This document shows positions 35,520-44,987 of a stretch of 64,000 nt of DNA, piece after piece. The stretch lies in assembly GCA_046582185.1 (NCBI GenBank), contig JAYGEX010000040.1:1-64000 (forward strand), in the 5' to 3' direction. Under the pieces are notes generated by a model. It was given only the letters and a program-made list of their open reading frames with translations. It did not search any database and was not told the DNA's origin. This DNA comes from GCA-002726655 sp046582185 (lineage in GTDB: Bacteria; Pseudomonadota; Gammaproteobacteria; Pseudomonadales; Azotimanducaceae). Position 1 is the stretch's first letter; the number at the start of each line of letters is the position of its first letter. The translations under genes were made by a program, and so were the position numbers.

Positions 35520-36581
35520 TCAGGTTCGCGAAGCGATAGTCGCCCAGAGATCATCGGCCTTGGCATTGACAATTTGCTGCCCCAGGACCTGTTGCCAGTA
35601 ACGCTCGTCACCGAATTCGTCGCGCCAACACCATAGCCTGCGGGTTCGCTGATTGAGAACATGCTCCCTGGTATAGCCCATCGCACCGTGCACCTGATGG
35701 GCAATGTCGGCACTGATGCCAACGGCATCACCAATACGCGACTTGGCTACTGCAACTTCGAATTCACTTAAACTTGATGCATGGTCTACCACTGCATCGG
35801 CTGCGCGAATAGCAGCAGCGACTTCTGCGGCCATAATGGCCAATTGTTGTTGCACGGCCTGGAAGCGCGCGATGGGTCGGCCAAATTGTTGTCTCTCCAG
35901 GGAGTATTGCACAGACAGTTCCAGCACAGACTCCAATGCGCCAGACATCATTACGGCTCTTGTTAAGGCACCTAATAGCAGCATAGAACCCTCGGGGTCA
36001 GCATTTCCTTCCAGGATCTGATCAGCTGAAATCGAAAAATTGGCGCTAATGTAATCTCTGGGCTCACCCGCCATATTGGTCGCTTGCTGCAATTGGAATT
36101 GAGTAACTGGCACAGTACAGAGCACGGGAGTACCACTTCTGTTAGCAACAAGAACAATGTTATCGCACCATCTTGCAAAGGCTACCTGCACGGCTTCGCC
36201 CTTTAGAAAACCATCATCTGAAATTTCAAACTTACCTTGAGCAATTGTTAGAGGGGCGGCTGATAGCTTTGAGCCGCCTCCTTGCCCGTTTATGCCTCCG
36301 GCTGATTCGAGTAGCTGTAAGGCAATAAAATTTTCCGCCAGGGGAATCGGCGCCGCAAATTTGGCAGCCTCCCTGATCACTATTAACGAATCTGCAATGG
36401 TGCCACCGGAGCCACCCGCAGCTTCGGATACACTGGCTAATGTTAAACCCGTTTCATTCAGGGATTGCCACAGATCACGGGCAAAGCTACCGGATTCCGC
36501 ACCATCAACGACATCAGCACCACACAAATCAGATAGTAGCCGACGGGTGGATTCCTGAATCAGCAATTGTTCTTCGTTCAA
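35520..36581 (-). CDS. Acyl-CoA dehydrogenase, short subunit of a pair
   Basis: This ACAD of about 353 residues has HQVHGAMGYTREHVLNQRTR at its C terminus and an ALTRAVMMSGALESVLELSV helix. It lacks the typical SEPGSGSD loop, which makes it look like a non-FAD-loop beta-type subunit. The frame is open upstream into the partner gene, but GAGGG (36589-36593) sits 7 bp before a TTG at 36579-36581, so I start there, 13 bp after the partner stop. Paired ACADs that form alpha2-beta2 complexes are known in steroid and branched-chain catabolism (FadE26-27 and FadE28-29), so a complex is inferred. Confidence 0.88.
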   Translation of the reverse strand: MNEEQLLIQESTRRLLSDLCGADVVDGAESGSFARDLWQSLNETGLTLASVSEAAGGSGGTIADSLIVIREAAKFAAPIPLAENFIALQLLESAGGINGQGGGSKLSAAPLTIAQGKFEISDDGFLKGEAVQVAFARWCDNIVLVANRSGTPVLCTVPVTQFQLQQATNMAGEPRDYISANFSISADQILEGNADPEGSMLLLGALTRAVMMSGALESVLELSVQYSLERQQFGRPIARFQAVQQQLAIMAAEVAAAIRAADAVVDHASSLSEFEVAVAKSRIGDAVGISADIAHQVHGAMGYTREHVLNQRTRRLWCWRDEFGDERYWQQVLGQQIVNAKADDLWATIASRT

Positions 36582-36594
36582 GTTAATACCCTCA

Positions 36595-37731
36595 TTATCT
36601 GAGCCCCAGCCCACGGGCAATAACACCCCTTAAAATTTCTCGTGTTCCGCCGCGCAAGGTAAATGAAGGGGCGTGTAATATGCACTGATTCAATGTATCG
36701 AAAAATCTGGGACTCATACTCGAATTGGCCTGCAAACGAATAACTTCAGGGACAAGGCGCTCATAGGAATTACCCAGATCCTTGATAAGTGCCGCCTCAG
36801 TTAGCGGCAACTTACCCGCTTCCAACATGCCAGCGACCGAGATGGACATTCTGCGTAAAGTCACGAGATGTGCGACAAGCTTTCCAACGAGGGCGACCTG
36901 TTCTGAGGTCCCATTGCCGTCAAGCTCGCGGATGAATTCAACGAGGACCCTGAAGGCACTTAAGAACCGCTCCGGGCCACTACGTTCATAACCCAATTCA
37001 CTCATCACCTGTTCCCAGCCATTTCCAGGCTCGCCAACTACCATATCATCAGCGATGAAGACGTCATCAAAGAACACCTGATTGAAGTCACGATCACCTG
37101 AGAGATTCTCAATCCCCCTGATAGTGACATTGGAATCTCCAAGGTCGACAATAAACTGGCTCAAGCCTGCGTGCCTGTTCTCGCTAGCGGGCTCAGTTCG
37201 AACGAGCGTTACCATAAAATGGTTCATATGAGCGCCACTCGTCCAAATCTTGCTGCCATTTAGCAGCCAGCCACCATCAACCTTGTCTGCCTTGGTTCGT
37301 ATGGATGCCAGATCGGAGCCTGTGTCTGGCTCACTCATGCCAATGGAGAAGAAACTCTCGCCACGGGTAATGGCAGGCAGGAATCGGTGCTTCTGCTCTT
37401 CGGTGCCAAATTTCAGTAGTAATGGTCCACTTTGACGATCCGCTATCCAGTGAGCGCTAACGGGTGCTCCTGCCGCCAGTAGTTCTTCTGTCACTACATA
37501 TCGTTCAAGAAATGAGCAATCTCCACCACCGTAAGCCTTCGGCCAGGTCATACCAATCCAACCCCGGGATGCGAGCTTTGCGCTAAAAGCTGCCGATGAA
37601 CCCGCATTGAAGTCTGAATCCGGGAGTTGTTGTTTATCCATTTCCGAGGCAAGAAAATTCCGCACCTGATCTCTTAAGCTGGTAGCAGTTTCAGGCAAAT
37701 CTATGGGTTCAAATTTAAGTCCTTGGAACAT
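36595..37731 (-). CDS. Acyl-CoA dehydrogenase, long subunit of a pair
   Basis: The 378-residue ACAD has FFSIGMSEPDTGSDLASIRT, KIWTSGAHMNHFMVTLVRTE and the C-terminal FTLRGGTREILRGVIARGLG. AAGGAG lies 5 bp before the ATG. It is followed by the shorter ACAD gene 13 bp downstream, probably as one translational unit. Together they may form a heteromeric acyl-CoA dehydrogenase with one flavin loop per pair. No transporter or hydratase is adjacent, so the substrate is unknown. Confidence 0.93.
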   Translation of the reverse strand: MFQGLKFEPIDLPETATSLRDQVRNFLASEMDKQQLPDSDFNAGSSAAFSAKLASRGWIGMTWPKAYGGGDCSFLERYVVTEELLAAGAPVSAHWIADRQSGPLLLKFGTEEQKHRFLPAITRGESFFSIGMSEPDTGSDLASIRTKADKVDGGWLLNGSKIWTSGAHMNHFMVTLVRTEPASENRHAGLSQFIVDLGDSNVTIRGIENLSGDRDFNQVFFDDVFIADDMVVGEPGNGWEQVMSELGYERSGPERFLSAFRVLVEFIRELDGNGTSEQVALVGKLVAHLVTLRRMSISVAGMLEAGKLPLTEAALIKDLGNSYERLVPEVIRLQANSSMSPRFFDTLNQCILHAPSFTLRGGTREILRGVIARGLGLR

Positions 37732-37835
37732 TTTTCTCCTTGATGTGACGCCTGTTAATTCAAAATATCAAGCGGCCTACGGTAATAGTTTTGAGTCCAA
37801 GGTGCAATAAGGTAAAACTTCATGTACCAGCTTTG

Positions 37836-38306
37836 TTATCCTCTGAACTCAATCTGAAACACAAGGATCCTGCGCCCATGACCGGCGTTGCTGTCATATC
37901 CCTCGTTGATATTCGCATGCATGATATTAATATCGCAGGTGGCAAGGGCGCCGGCAGGTTCAGCAAAGGTGACACCGATGCCCAGGAGAAATACCACAAG
38001 CAATACAACGCCAAGGCTAGCCTTGGCTGGTAAGGATACGCCCAGAGACTCGCCAAAGGGCATCAAGCCAACCTTAAGGCCCTCCATAAACAACATCAAA
38101 CCGAAGATAACAGCAACGAGCCCACCGGTGATTATCGATGCGCCAACAATTGATTGCCTTAGAATAAAGTGCTGAAAAAGAACAAGGTAAATGGCCAGCG
38201 GCGTGACGGCCTTGAATTGGTCGAAAAATCTAACAGCAAGATAAGGCTTTAGAAGCCGATATATATCTCCGGAACCAACGGCTAGGGTCGGAGGCCGGTA
38301 GGGCAA
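37836..38306 (-). pseudogene. DUF1538 membrane protein, N-terminal fragment
   Basis: The 156-codon frame reads YRLLKPYLAVRFFDQFKAVT, PLAIYLVLFQHFILRQSI and GLVAVIFGLMLFMEGLKVGL, then LGIGVTFAEPAGA, the start of DUF1538 (PF07556) integral membrane proteins. Those normally continue with another long membrane half. After GVTFAEPA the frame loses similarity and ends. The gene is therefore truncated at the C terminus. It lies at the left edge of a stretch rich in broken genes. Confidence 0.65.
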
Positions 38307-38533
38307 CTCATTTGCCTCGGCATCTTACTGAGCAGCGGGTGACATTTCATTGTAGCTGAGCTGATCAAGATGAACGTTCATTTCTCGACTAAAATTGCTA
38401 AACGAAATTTCCTGAGTCAAATTGATATCCTTGGGTCTGAGCGGGTTAATTCCTGGTCATAAAGTCGCAATAATAATTTTAATCACCTGCAATCGAGAGT
38501 CGGACTCGCAGCTAAGCACCAACGTTCCCTGTT

Positions 38534-38554
38534 TCCGGACAAAGGAATTGACTA
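38534..38554 (+). repeat. Diverged REP-like repeat copy
   Basis: TCCGGACAAAGGAATTGACTA shares the CCGGACA...GGAA...CTA frame of the repeat at 34535 and 51808 but with several changes. It lies in the 277-bp gap between the DUF1538 relic and a GST gene. Confidence 0.3.
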
Positions 38555-38583
38555 ACGATATTCTTTGCCCGGTCCAGTGTTTC

Positions 38584-39195
38584 TTATGCTGCAGCGCTGG
38601 ATCGCTCTTTTACGCGGTTATACCAGGGCATAATATTCTTGTTATCTTCATTCATTGCCTGCCCTACCTGAGTACCAAATTCCAGGAATACAAATAGTAC
38701 GATGTCGGCGAGGGAAAATCTGTCGCCACAGACAAACTCCTTTCCGTCCATCAAACCGTCGAGCCAGGTTATTTTTTCCTGTGCAATTGCTTTGAGGTCA
38801 TCAGCAGCATGTGGAATTAGGCTCATCCTGTCTTTGAACAAGTCCTGGCCTTCAGAAAAACGAAACCCATTGGCCAGATTCTCCATAATACCAAGGTCAA
38901 TTCGCCTGACCCACATTCTGGTCTCTGCCCTTTCTTCTGCTGAAGTGCCAATCAAACTTGACGCACCTTGCTTTTCCTCAAGGTACTCACATATCACCGT
39001 AATCTCGCTGATCACATCACCATTATCCAACTCCAGGGCAGGCAATTGGCCTGCCGGATTCTTTTTAAGATAATCACCCTTGCGATTCTCGCCAGCCATT
39101 AGATCGACCTCGACCATATCGGTTTCCATACCACGCTCAGCCATAAACATGCGAACGACTTTTGGATTTGGTCCAACAGAATTATAAAATTTCAT
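38584..39195 (-). CDS. Glutathione S-transferase family protein
   Basis: The 203-residue protein begins MKFYNSVGPNPKVVRMFMAE (thioredoxin fold) and has NPAGQLPALELDNGDVISE with the cis-Pro and the GSH-contacting Glu/Ser, then a helical C domain (ITWLDGLMDGKEFVCGDRFS, LADIVLFVFLEFGTQVG). The start at 39195 has AGGA 6 bp upstream; a longer frame to 39222 exists but is not supported. It is intact although its neighbours are broken. Tandem repeats lie just 5' of its start. Confidence 0.92.
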   Translation of the reverse strand: MKFYNSVGPNPKVVRMFMAERGMETDMVEVDLMAGENRKGDYLKKNPAGQLPALELDNGDVISEITVICEYLEEKQGASSLIGTSAEERAETRMWVRRIDLGIMENLANGFRFSEGQDLFKDRMSLIPHAADDLKAIAQEKITWLDGLMDGKEFVCGDRFSLADIVLFVFLEFGTQVGQAMNEDNKNIMPWYNRVKERSSAAA

Positions 39196-39212
39196 TACGG
39201 TTCCTCTATCTA

Positions 39213-39254
39213 AGATTCTCAATTTTAGAGTCTCAATTTGAAGGTCTCAAAATG
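39213..39254. repeat. Short tandem repeat (13-15 bp) 5' of a GST gene
   Basis: Units AGATTCTCAATTTT, AGAGTCTCAATTTGA and AGGTCTCAAAATG lie in series. The array is within 20 bp of the GST start codon on the minus strand. Confidence 0.6.
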
Positions 39255-39456
39255 AGATGACTAATGTTGAGCTTGTTTATACCGAAACTAGGGTTTGTTA
39301 GCCAATTTTCTTTAAGAGCAATCAGGACTAAATAAGGGAAAAAACTATCCTTCGCCAACTTTCCCTTCCCAGAGCGCGTGGAAATTACCCTGCGGTGGAA
39401 ACAGTTGATTGGCTCTTGCGCTTCACAAGCTGGGTTCACAAGCAGGTCTCAGACGC

Positions 39457-39959
39457 CACTTGTCTTTGACGCGAGCCTGGAAGAGATCCAGCAAGCGGCA
39501 AAGGATGCCTGTATTCACGAGTCAATCGAGGGATTCCCCCATGTCTATCATTCGATGGTTGGTGAACGCGGCGTCACCCTTTCGGGAGGGCAGCGCCAAC
39601 GAATAGCATTGGCGCGAGCACTCTTAAAGAATCCGCCCATTCTGATTCTCGATGATTCACTCTCGGCGGTTGATACAGATACGGAGTCTCAGATCCTGAG
39701 GGCACTCAAAGACAGACGTCAGCAGCAGACAACCATCATCGTTGCCCATCGTCTATCCACGGTGATGCATGCAGACAAGATCCTGGTATTAAATCGTGGG
39801 CGCGTCGTCCAGGAAGGCTCCCATGAACAACTGAAAGACCAAGCAGGTATCTACCGACAATTATGTGAAATACAAGGCGCAATACAGACCCAGATAGAAC
39901 AGGACATCAACCATACCCAGGAAAGCGAAGGGGCGTTTGAGGAGGCAGATCAATTATGA
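39457..39959 (+). pseudogene. ABC exporter, C-terminal half of the nucleotide-binding domain
   Basis: The frame carries GFPHVYHSMVGERGVTLSGG, the signature LSGGQRQRIALARALL, Walker B (PILILDDSLSAVD), the switch His (TTIIVAHRLSTVMHAD) and the exporter C terminus (VLNRGRVVQEGSHEQL). The transmembrane domain and Walker A are missing. The remaining part looks like the first half-transporter of a heterodimeric exporter. Its stop overlaps the ATG of the second half by 4 bp (ATGA), a remnant of the original operon. Confidence 0.75.
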
Positions 39960-40204
39960 GTGATACATATTTTGATGATGAAAATTACAATGATGGATTC
40001 AATGAAGATTCCTTTGAGCACGGCATAAAGTTTGACCTCTGGAAGCGACTTCTGGCTTATGCCCTGCACTACCGTCGCGACGTCCTCATTCTGATGGTCT
40101 GTGCATTTATGGTGGCAACCGCAGAGGTGGCATTTCCAATGATTACGCGTAGCGTCATCGATGACGTTGCAAGCAAAGGAGTAGACGTTGATCTAAGGTT
40201 TTAT
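39956..40204 (+). pseudogene. ABC exporter, second half, N-terminal remnant
   Basis: From ATG 39956 the frame reads SDTYFDDENYNDGFNEDSFE, FDLWKRLLAYALHYRRDVLI and a first transmembrane segment (LILMVCAFMVATAEVAFPMI), then VIDDVASKGVDVDLRFY, the start of an exporter transmembrane domain. Similarity stops at about base 40204, where a different gene (a 7TM-GGDEF protein) takes over in another frame. The rest of the transporter was lost, so a deletion junction lies here. Confidence 0.6.
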
Positions 40205-41448
40205 GCGGGACTATGCCTTTGTCTTCAGCTTTGGCATATATCAGTTTGTCGGTTTTGGACTCGACTCCAGCATCTATTCAGGCGGTTCTCCAGGCCTATA
40301 CCACAGCGCAATAATATTCAGTATCGGGCTCTCGATTCTAACGCTCATGTGGTTTTGCGCACACCTACTTAATCTTCCGAAGACCAATCCGACAGGCTTG
40401 AGAATATTGCAGTTTTTCTCTTACCCCGCCATTATGTGCATGCTTGCCTTCCCGATTCTGGGCTTCCAAGAGACAATACCGATATTAACGGCACTATGGG
40501 CGCCAAGTACCTTGACGGTACTTTTGCTCGGCATTATCAGCGCCGTACGGGGCAATCGAATTGGCCTCTACTCTACAATTGCCTGGTCTATCCTTCTTTT
40601 AGGCATCAGCGCAAACTTACTGGTGAAGTTTGAAATGCTGCCTTTGAATTTCCTGACTGACAATGCTGCATCAGCGGGTTTCCTCTTGATGATGCTTACC
40701 TTGAGTTTCTTTATCGCGGCAGAATATCGCAGACAGACAAAACTGGAGCAGCGCAAGGATGGCAGTATCAATTTCCCCTTCATCGCGGACGAGGTAAAGT
40801 CAGCGAAAAATCGGGTAGTTAATGAACAAATGGAAGAAATGGTTAATGACAGAACTGCAGATCTGGAATCTGCACTCGAAGAATTGTCTCAGGCGAACGA
40901 AGCCCTGAAAGAGATCAATACCATGGATGCGGTGACCGGCATTAAAAACCGGCACTACTTTGATACTGTTTTCGAGCAAGAGTGAAAACGCGCCAACCGC
41001 GAAAAATACTCCTTGTCGTTACTGCTACTGGATATTGATCACTTCAAGAATGTTAAACTATAAATATGGACACCTTGCAGGAGATGAGTGTTTACATGAG
41101 GTCGCTGCAACAATTAACGCCGCCTTAAAGCGGCCAGCAGATATTGTCGCTCGTTATGGCGGTGAAGAATTTGTCGCTGTTTTACCCTATATAGAAAACA
41201 AGAACGCGCTCAAATTAGCCAACAACATCCGCAGTAGAGTCGAGGCAGCAATGTACGTAGTGGATGGCCATGAAATAAAAGTGACGGTGAGTATCGGCGT
41301 CTGCACCGTTACTCCCAGCGATAACGACGATCTCAAGGATATGATTCACGCTGCTGATATCGCACTCTATGAATGCTAACATGCCGGACGAAACCAGGTC
41401 AGAAATGCAGGCCAGCTAACCATCCATAAAGCTATCATAGCCTCCTGA
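40205..41448 (+). pseudogene. 7TM diguanylate cyclase, N-truncated with several lesions
   Basis: The first frame holds a 7TM-DISM-like membrane region (DYAFVFSFGIYQFVGFGLDS and others), a coiled linker (DRTADLESALEELSQANEAL) and the start of a GGDEF domain. It stops at TGA 40983-40985, where family members have Trp. A shift near 41050-41062 moves to another frame with RPADIVARYGGEEFVAVLP (I-site RxxD and active site GGEEF). Codon 41377-41379 is TAA in place of the usual Lys, followed by readable HAGRNQV to 41448. Three lesions mean it is not functional. Confidence 0.8.
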
Positions 41449-41541
41449 ATCACTGATCCGAATATAGCTGATTGTCAACCCCTCCATTATTTCCTTCCTG
41501 AACATAAGAGACTATTGTTGTCGCCCTAGTATTAGCCCCAT

Positions 41542-41559
41542 CATCAGCATCAGCATCAG
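41542..41559 (+). repeat. Three copies of CATCAG overlapping the GGT ribosome-binding site
   Basis: CATCAG is repeated three times at 41542-41559, ending in the AGGAG (41558-41562) that serves the gamma-glutamyltransferase start at 41573. Confidence 0.7.
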
Positions 41560-41572
41560 GAGAAGTATTACC

Positions 41573-43156
41573 GTGACATTGAATTGGGACTGCCCCTACC
41601 CCTCAAATCGCTCTCCCGTATTTGCCCGCAATATGGTGGCAACTTCACAACCTCTTGCGGTGCAAGCTGGCATCAACGCAATGAGAGCAGGGGGAAACGC
41701 CGTAGATGCTGCCATCGCTACGGCAATTACACTGACGGTAGTAGAACCAAACAACAATGGCATTGGCAGCGATGCTTTCGCCATCGTCTGGGATGGCTCA
41801 AAACTTCACGGCCTTAATGCCTCCGGCCGCTCGCCGGCAGCACTGGATGCTGAACGATTCAGTGGCAGGGACAAAATGCCGGCACTTGGCTGGGATGCGG
41901 TAACCGTGCCAGGTGCTGTGAGTGCCTGGGTGGAGCTATCGCAGCGTTTCGGCAAATTACCCTTCGATGAATTATTTGCAGATGCCATCCACCATGCAAA
42001 TTCAGGATTTCAGCCCGGCCCAAAGACGGGCTTCTTCTGGCAGCTCGCAGAGCAGCGTTATAAGGCATTTAAGCCATTTATGGATACATTCATGATAGAT
42101 GGCCGGGCTCCGAGAATTGGGGAGTTAATACGCCTCCCTGATCATGCCAATTCACTTCAGGATATTGCCAGCACCCGCGGTGACTCTTTTTATCGAGGCG
42201 CTCTTGCACAAGCGATGGTCGAGGATTCAGACCTCAATGATGGCACCCTGACACTTGAAGATCTCGCTGGCCACCAATGTGACTGGGTGGGAACCATCAA
42301 CGCTACCATTGCTGACTACGACCTTCATGAAATTCCGCCGAACGGCCAGGGCCTGATGGCTCTCATCGCGCTTGGCATACTCAATAAATTTGATGTCAGC
42401 CAATACGCCCTGGATTCCGTGGATAGCATTCATTTGCAAATCGAATCAACCCGCATTGCCTATGCATATATAGAGCGTCATCTGGCAGACATTGAACATA
42501 TGCGGGTTAAGCCTGCTGAGCTCCTGGCAGATAACTTTCTCAGCGCCCGCGCCAGTGAAATCAAGATGGACAGTGCCAATGTGGCACCATCAGTTCTCGG
42601 CGCCAGCCCAGATACTGTCTATCTCACCACCGCCGATGCTTCAGGCATGATGGTCTCCATGATCCAGTCAAACTATCGAGGCTTTGGCTCGGGAATTGTT
42701 GTTCCCGGAACCGGAGTCAGCATGCAAAACAGGGGCTCCGGGTTTGTGCTTGAAGACGGACATCCCAATCAGGTCGGTGGAAGCAAGCGCCCCTATCAGA
42801 CAATTATTCCCGGGTTTGCAATGCGTGGTAATGAACCGCTGCTCAGCTTTGGCGTCATGGGTGGCCATATGCAGGCGCAGGGTCATCTGCAAATGATGAT
42901 TCGAATATTTATTCACCAACAAAACCCCCAGGCCGCATCCGATGCTCCACGCTGGCATCTTTTAGAGGATGGCAGGCTGGCTCTGGAAGATGGTTTCGAT
43001 GATGGCGTGGCAGAAGAACTGGGCCGACGCGGACACAACATTGTTCGGGATAACCCGGAACATCTGTTCGGCGGCGCGCAACTCATCTATAGAATGAAGG
43101 ATGGATATTGCGCTGGCTCAGACCATAGAAAGGAAGGCCACGCTGCCGGGTTTTAA
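41573..43156 (+). CDS. Gamma-glutamyltransferase family protein
   Basis: The 527-residue Ntn-hydrolase precursor has GGNAVDAAIATAITLTVVEP (38-57) and GIGSDAFAIV. The maturation/catalytic Thr348 lies in SPDTVYLTTAD, followed by GSGIVVPGTG, QNRGSGFV and SFGVMGGHMQAQGH. Cleavage before Thr348 would give two subunits. It transfers or hydrolyses gamma-glutamyl groups, for example from glutathione. No signal peptide is seen, so it is probably cytosolic, like the YwrD branch. The start is GTG 41573 with AGGAG upstream. It is intact, flanked by two GGDEF relics. Confidence 0.92.
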   Translation: MTLNWDCPYPSNRSPVFARNMVATSQPLAVQAGINAMRAGGNAVDAAIATAITLTVVEPNNNGIGSDAFAIVWDGSKLHGLNASGRSPAALDAERFSGRDKMPALGWDAVTVPGAVSAWVELSQRFGKLPFDELFADAIHHANSGFQPGPKTGFFWQLAEQRYKAFKPFMDTFMIDGRAPRIGELIRLPDHANSLQDIASTRGDSFYRGALAQAMVEDSDLNDGTLTLEDLAGHQCDWVGTINATIADYDLHEIPPNGQGLMALIALGILNKFDVSQYALDSVDSIHLQIESTRIAYAYIERHLADIEHMRVKPAELLADNFLSARASEIKMDSANVAPSVLGASPDTVYLTTADASGMMVSMIQSNYRGFGSGIVVPGTGVSMQNRGSGFVLEDGHPNQVGGSKRPYQTIIPGFAMRGNEPLLSFGVMGGHMQAQGHLQMMIRIFIHQQNPQAASDAPRWHLLEDGRLALEDGFDDGVAEELGRRGHNIVRDNPEHLFGGAQLIYRMKDGYCAGSDHRKEGHAAGF

Positions 43157-43210
43157 TTTTTGCGTGTTACTGAGAGGTGAAATCATTAGCTCTATGAAGA
43201 AAGCTTGGAA

Positions 43211-43369
43211 TCAGCCGCCGTAAACACAGACTTTGTTTCGACCCGTTGCCTTGGCACGATACAAGGCTTCATCAGACTGGATGATGAGATCTCTTGGCCG
43301 GCTCTGATCGTTAGGTACAACTGTCGCAACGCCAATGCTCACCGTTACTGTCACATTTTTGCCATCTAC
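43211..43369 (-). pseudogene. GGDEF domain, C-terminal fragment
   Basis: The minus-strand frame is open from 43369 to the stop at 43211-43213 and reads VDGKNVTVTVSIGVATVVPN, QSDEALYRAKATGRNKVCVY, the end of a GGDEF diguanylate cyclase domain. The rest of the gene is absent. It differs from the plus-strand GGDEF relic at 40205, so it is a separate paralogue. Confidence 0.75.
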
Positions 43370-43703
43370 TCACATCCAAATTAATCAAATCTCTTAGTAA
43401 GGCATTATTGCCTGGCCTGTTTGCATGCCTCTGGAATACATCAGAAGAAAGTATATGCAGCAACGCCGGGACTAACACTGCGGATTCTGTGCCACATCTT
43501 GAGGGAGGTATAACATAATGCCTGTAAGCTATTGTTTTTAAATACTAACTTGAAAATTTCAGGTGCGGCCCTCTGGAGGAAGGAAGGCAATTATTGCGGG
43601 GAAATATGACCCATTTCGTCAAATCGTGAAATTTTCGACACTATTTGCTCGCTGCTGATGAGAATATTTCACTCATCAAATAGCTCGTTCCGACCGGAAC
43701 CAG
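43370..43703. other. Intergenic stretch, no gene recognised
   Basis: This 334-bp gap between the GGDEF fragment and the TRAP genes holds only short frames. An inverted repeat, GACCGG (43692-43697) with CCGGTC (43707-43712), spans the dctM stop codon but has no T-run. Confidence 0.4.
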
Positions 43704-44987
43704 TTACCGGTCAAGAAAGAAAAGGCTGACCTCGGGTACATAGGTGATGATGACCAGGGCCACCAGTAGTACCAGCATAAACGGGATGGTGGCCTCATAT
43801 AACTCGGTAATCGAACGTTTGAAGCGGTAGCTGGCAATGAACAGGTTCATGCCAATGGGCGGCGTAAAGTATCCAATTTGCATATTAGCCAGGAATATTA
43901 TGCCCAAGTGAACCGGATCAACGCCAAACTGCATTGCCATAGGGACAATCAAAGGAATCATAATGACCAGTGCGGAAAAGATATCCAACAAGGCGCCCAT
44001 AACCAGTAGAACGATGTTGAGTAATATCAAAAAGGTGATTTTTGATGTTACATATTGCTGAATCCATGCAAACAGAAATTGGGGAATTTCGGCATCAATC
44101 AGGTAATTGGTAAACGCCAGCGAAACGCCTAATATCATCAGGATTCCGCCGACCATGATCATTGATTCCCGAACGACTCTTGGCAGCTGCTTGTAGGGGA
44201 CTTCCTTGAGAATAAAGACCTCTATCAGCAGCACGTAGAAGGCAGTCACAGCAGCCGCTTCCGATACGGCAAAGAAACCTGAGTAGATTCCACCCAGGAC
44301 AATGAACGGCAAGGGTATCTCCCAGCGCATCGCCCACAGTGCCTGCTTCGCTTGTGTCTTATTGTACTTGCCGACCTCTATGGGCTGACCACGATTCGAC
44401 CAGATGCTATACGCTGTCAGCAGCACAATCATCAGCAGTGCCGGTAACAAGCCTGCGATAAACAGCTCCTGTATGGTGAACGGATTTGGCAAATCCATCT
44501 GCTGCACAATCACGCCATACAAGATAAGGGGCAACGAAGGCGCTAATAACAGGCCAAGACTTCCCGAGGTTGTCACCAGGCCAAGGCTGAACTTCTCTTT
44601 GTAGCCAGCCTGTACCAATGCCGGGAACAACAATGCACCGACAGCGACAATTGTGACGCCCGATGCACCGGTAAATGCCGTGAAAAAAGCGCAGGTAACA
44701 AACGCAACGATCGACAAGCCACCAGGCAGCCAGCCAAGGAATACCTGGGTAAGGTTAACCAGGCGCGTAGAGAGCTGGCTTTCCGCCAGAAGATATCCAG
44801 CGAAGGTAAACAGGGGCAAGGCCAGGAGCAGCGGCGTATCAACGAGCCGATACATCTCGATGGTGATAACCATCAATGGAATATCGGCGTAGAAAAACCC
44901 TGTCATCGCTGCTGCCAAAATTACCACAAACAACGGCGCACCAGCGATTGCCAGGAAAAATATAAGCAGAGAGACAAGCACGGCCAC
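43704..44987 (-). CDS. dctM: TRAP transporter large permease (DctM)
   Basis: The 427-residue protein has the DctM pattern of about 12 hydrophobic segments, with PLLLALPLFTFAGYLLAESQ, FTAFTGASGVTIVAVGALLF and IGYFTPPIGMNLFIAS. It is the sodium- or proton-driven channel of the TRAP system. The start is GTG 44987, sharing its G with the TAG stop of dctQ, so translation is coupled. It is the last gene of the TatT-dctP-dctQ-dctM unit. Confidence 0.95.
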   Translation of the reverse strand: MAVLVSLLIFFLAIAGAPLFVVILAAAMTGFFYADIPLMVITIEMYRLVDTPLLLALPLFTFAGYLLAESQLSTRLVNLTQVFLGWLPGGLSIVAFVTCAFFTAFTGASGVTIVAVGALLFPALVQAGYKEKFSLGLVTTSGSLGLLLAPSLPLILYGVIVQQMDLPNPFTIQELFIAGLLPALLMIVLLTAYSIWSNRGQPIEVGKYNKTQAKQALWAMRWEIPLPFIVLGGIYSGFFAVSEAAAVTAFYVLLIEVFILKEVPYKQLPRVVRESMIMVGGILMILGVSLAFTNYLIDAEIPQFLFAWIQQYVTSKITFLILLNIVLLVMGALLDIFSALVIMIPLIVPMAMQFGVDPVHLGIIFLANMQIGYFTPPIGMNLFIASYRFKRSITELYEATIPFMLVLLVALVIITYVPEVSLFFLDR

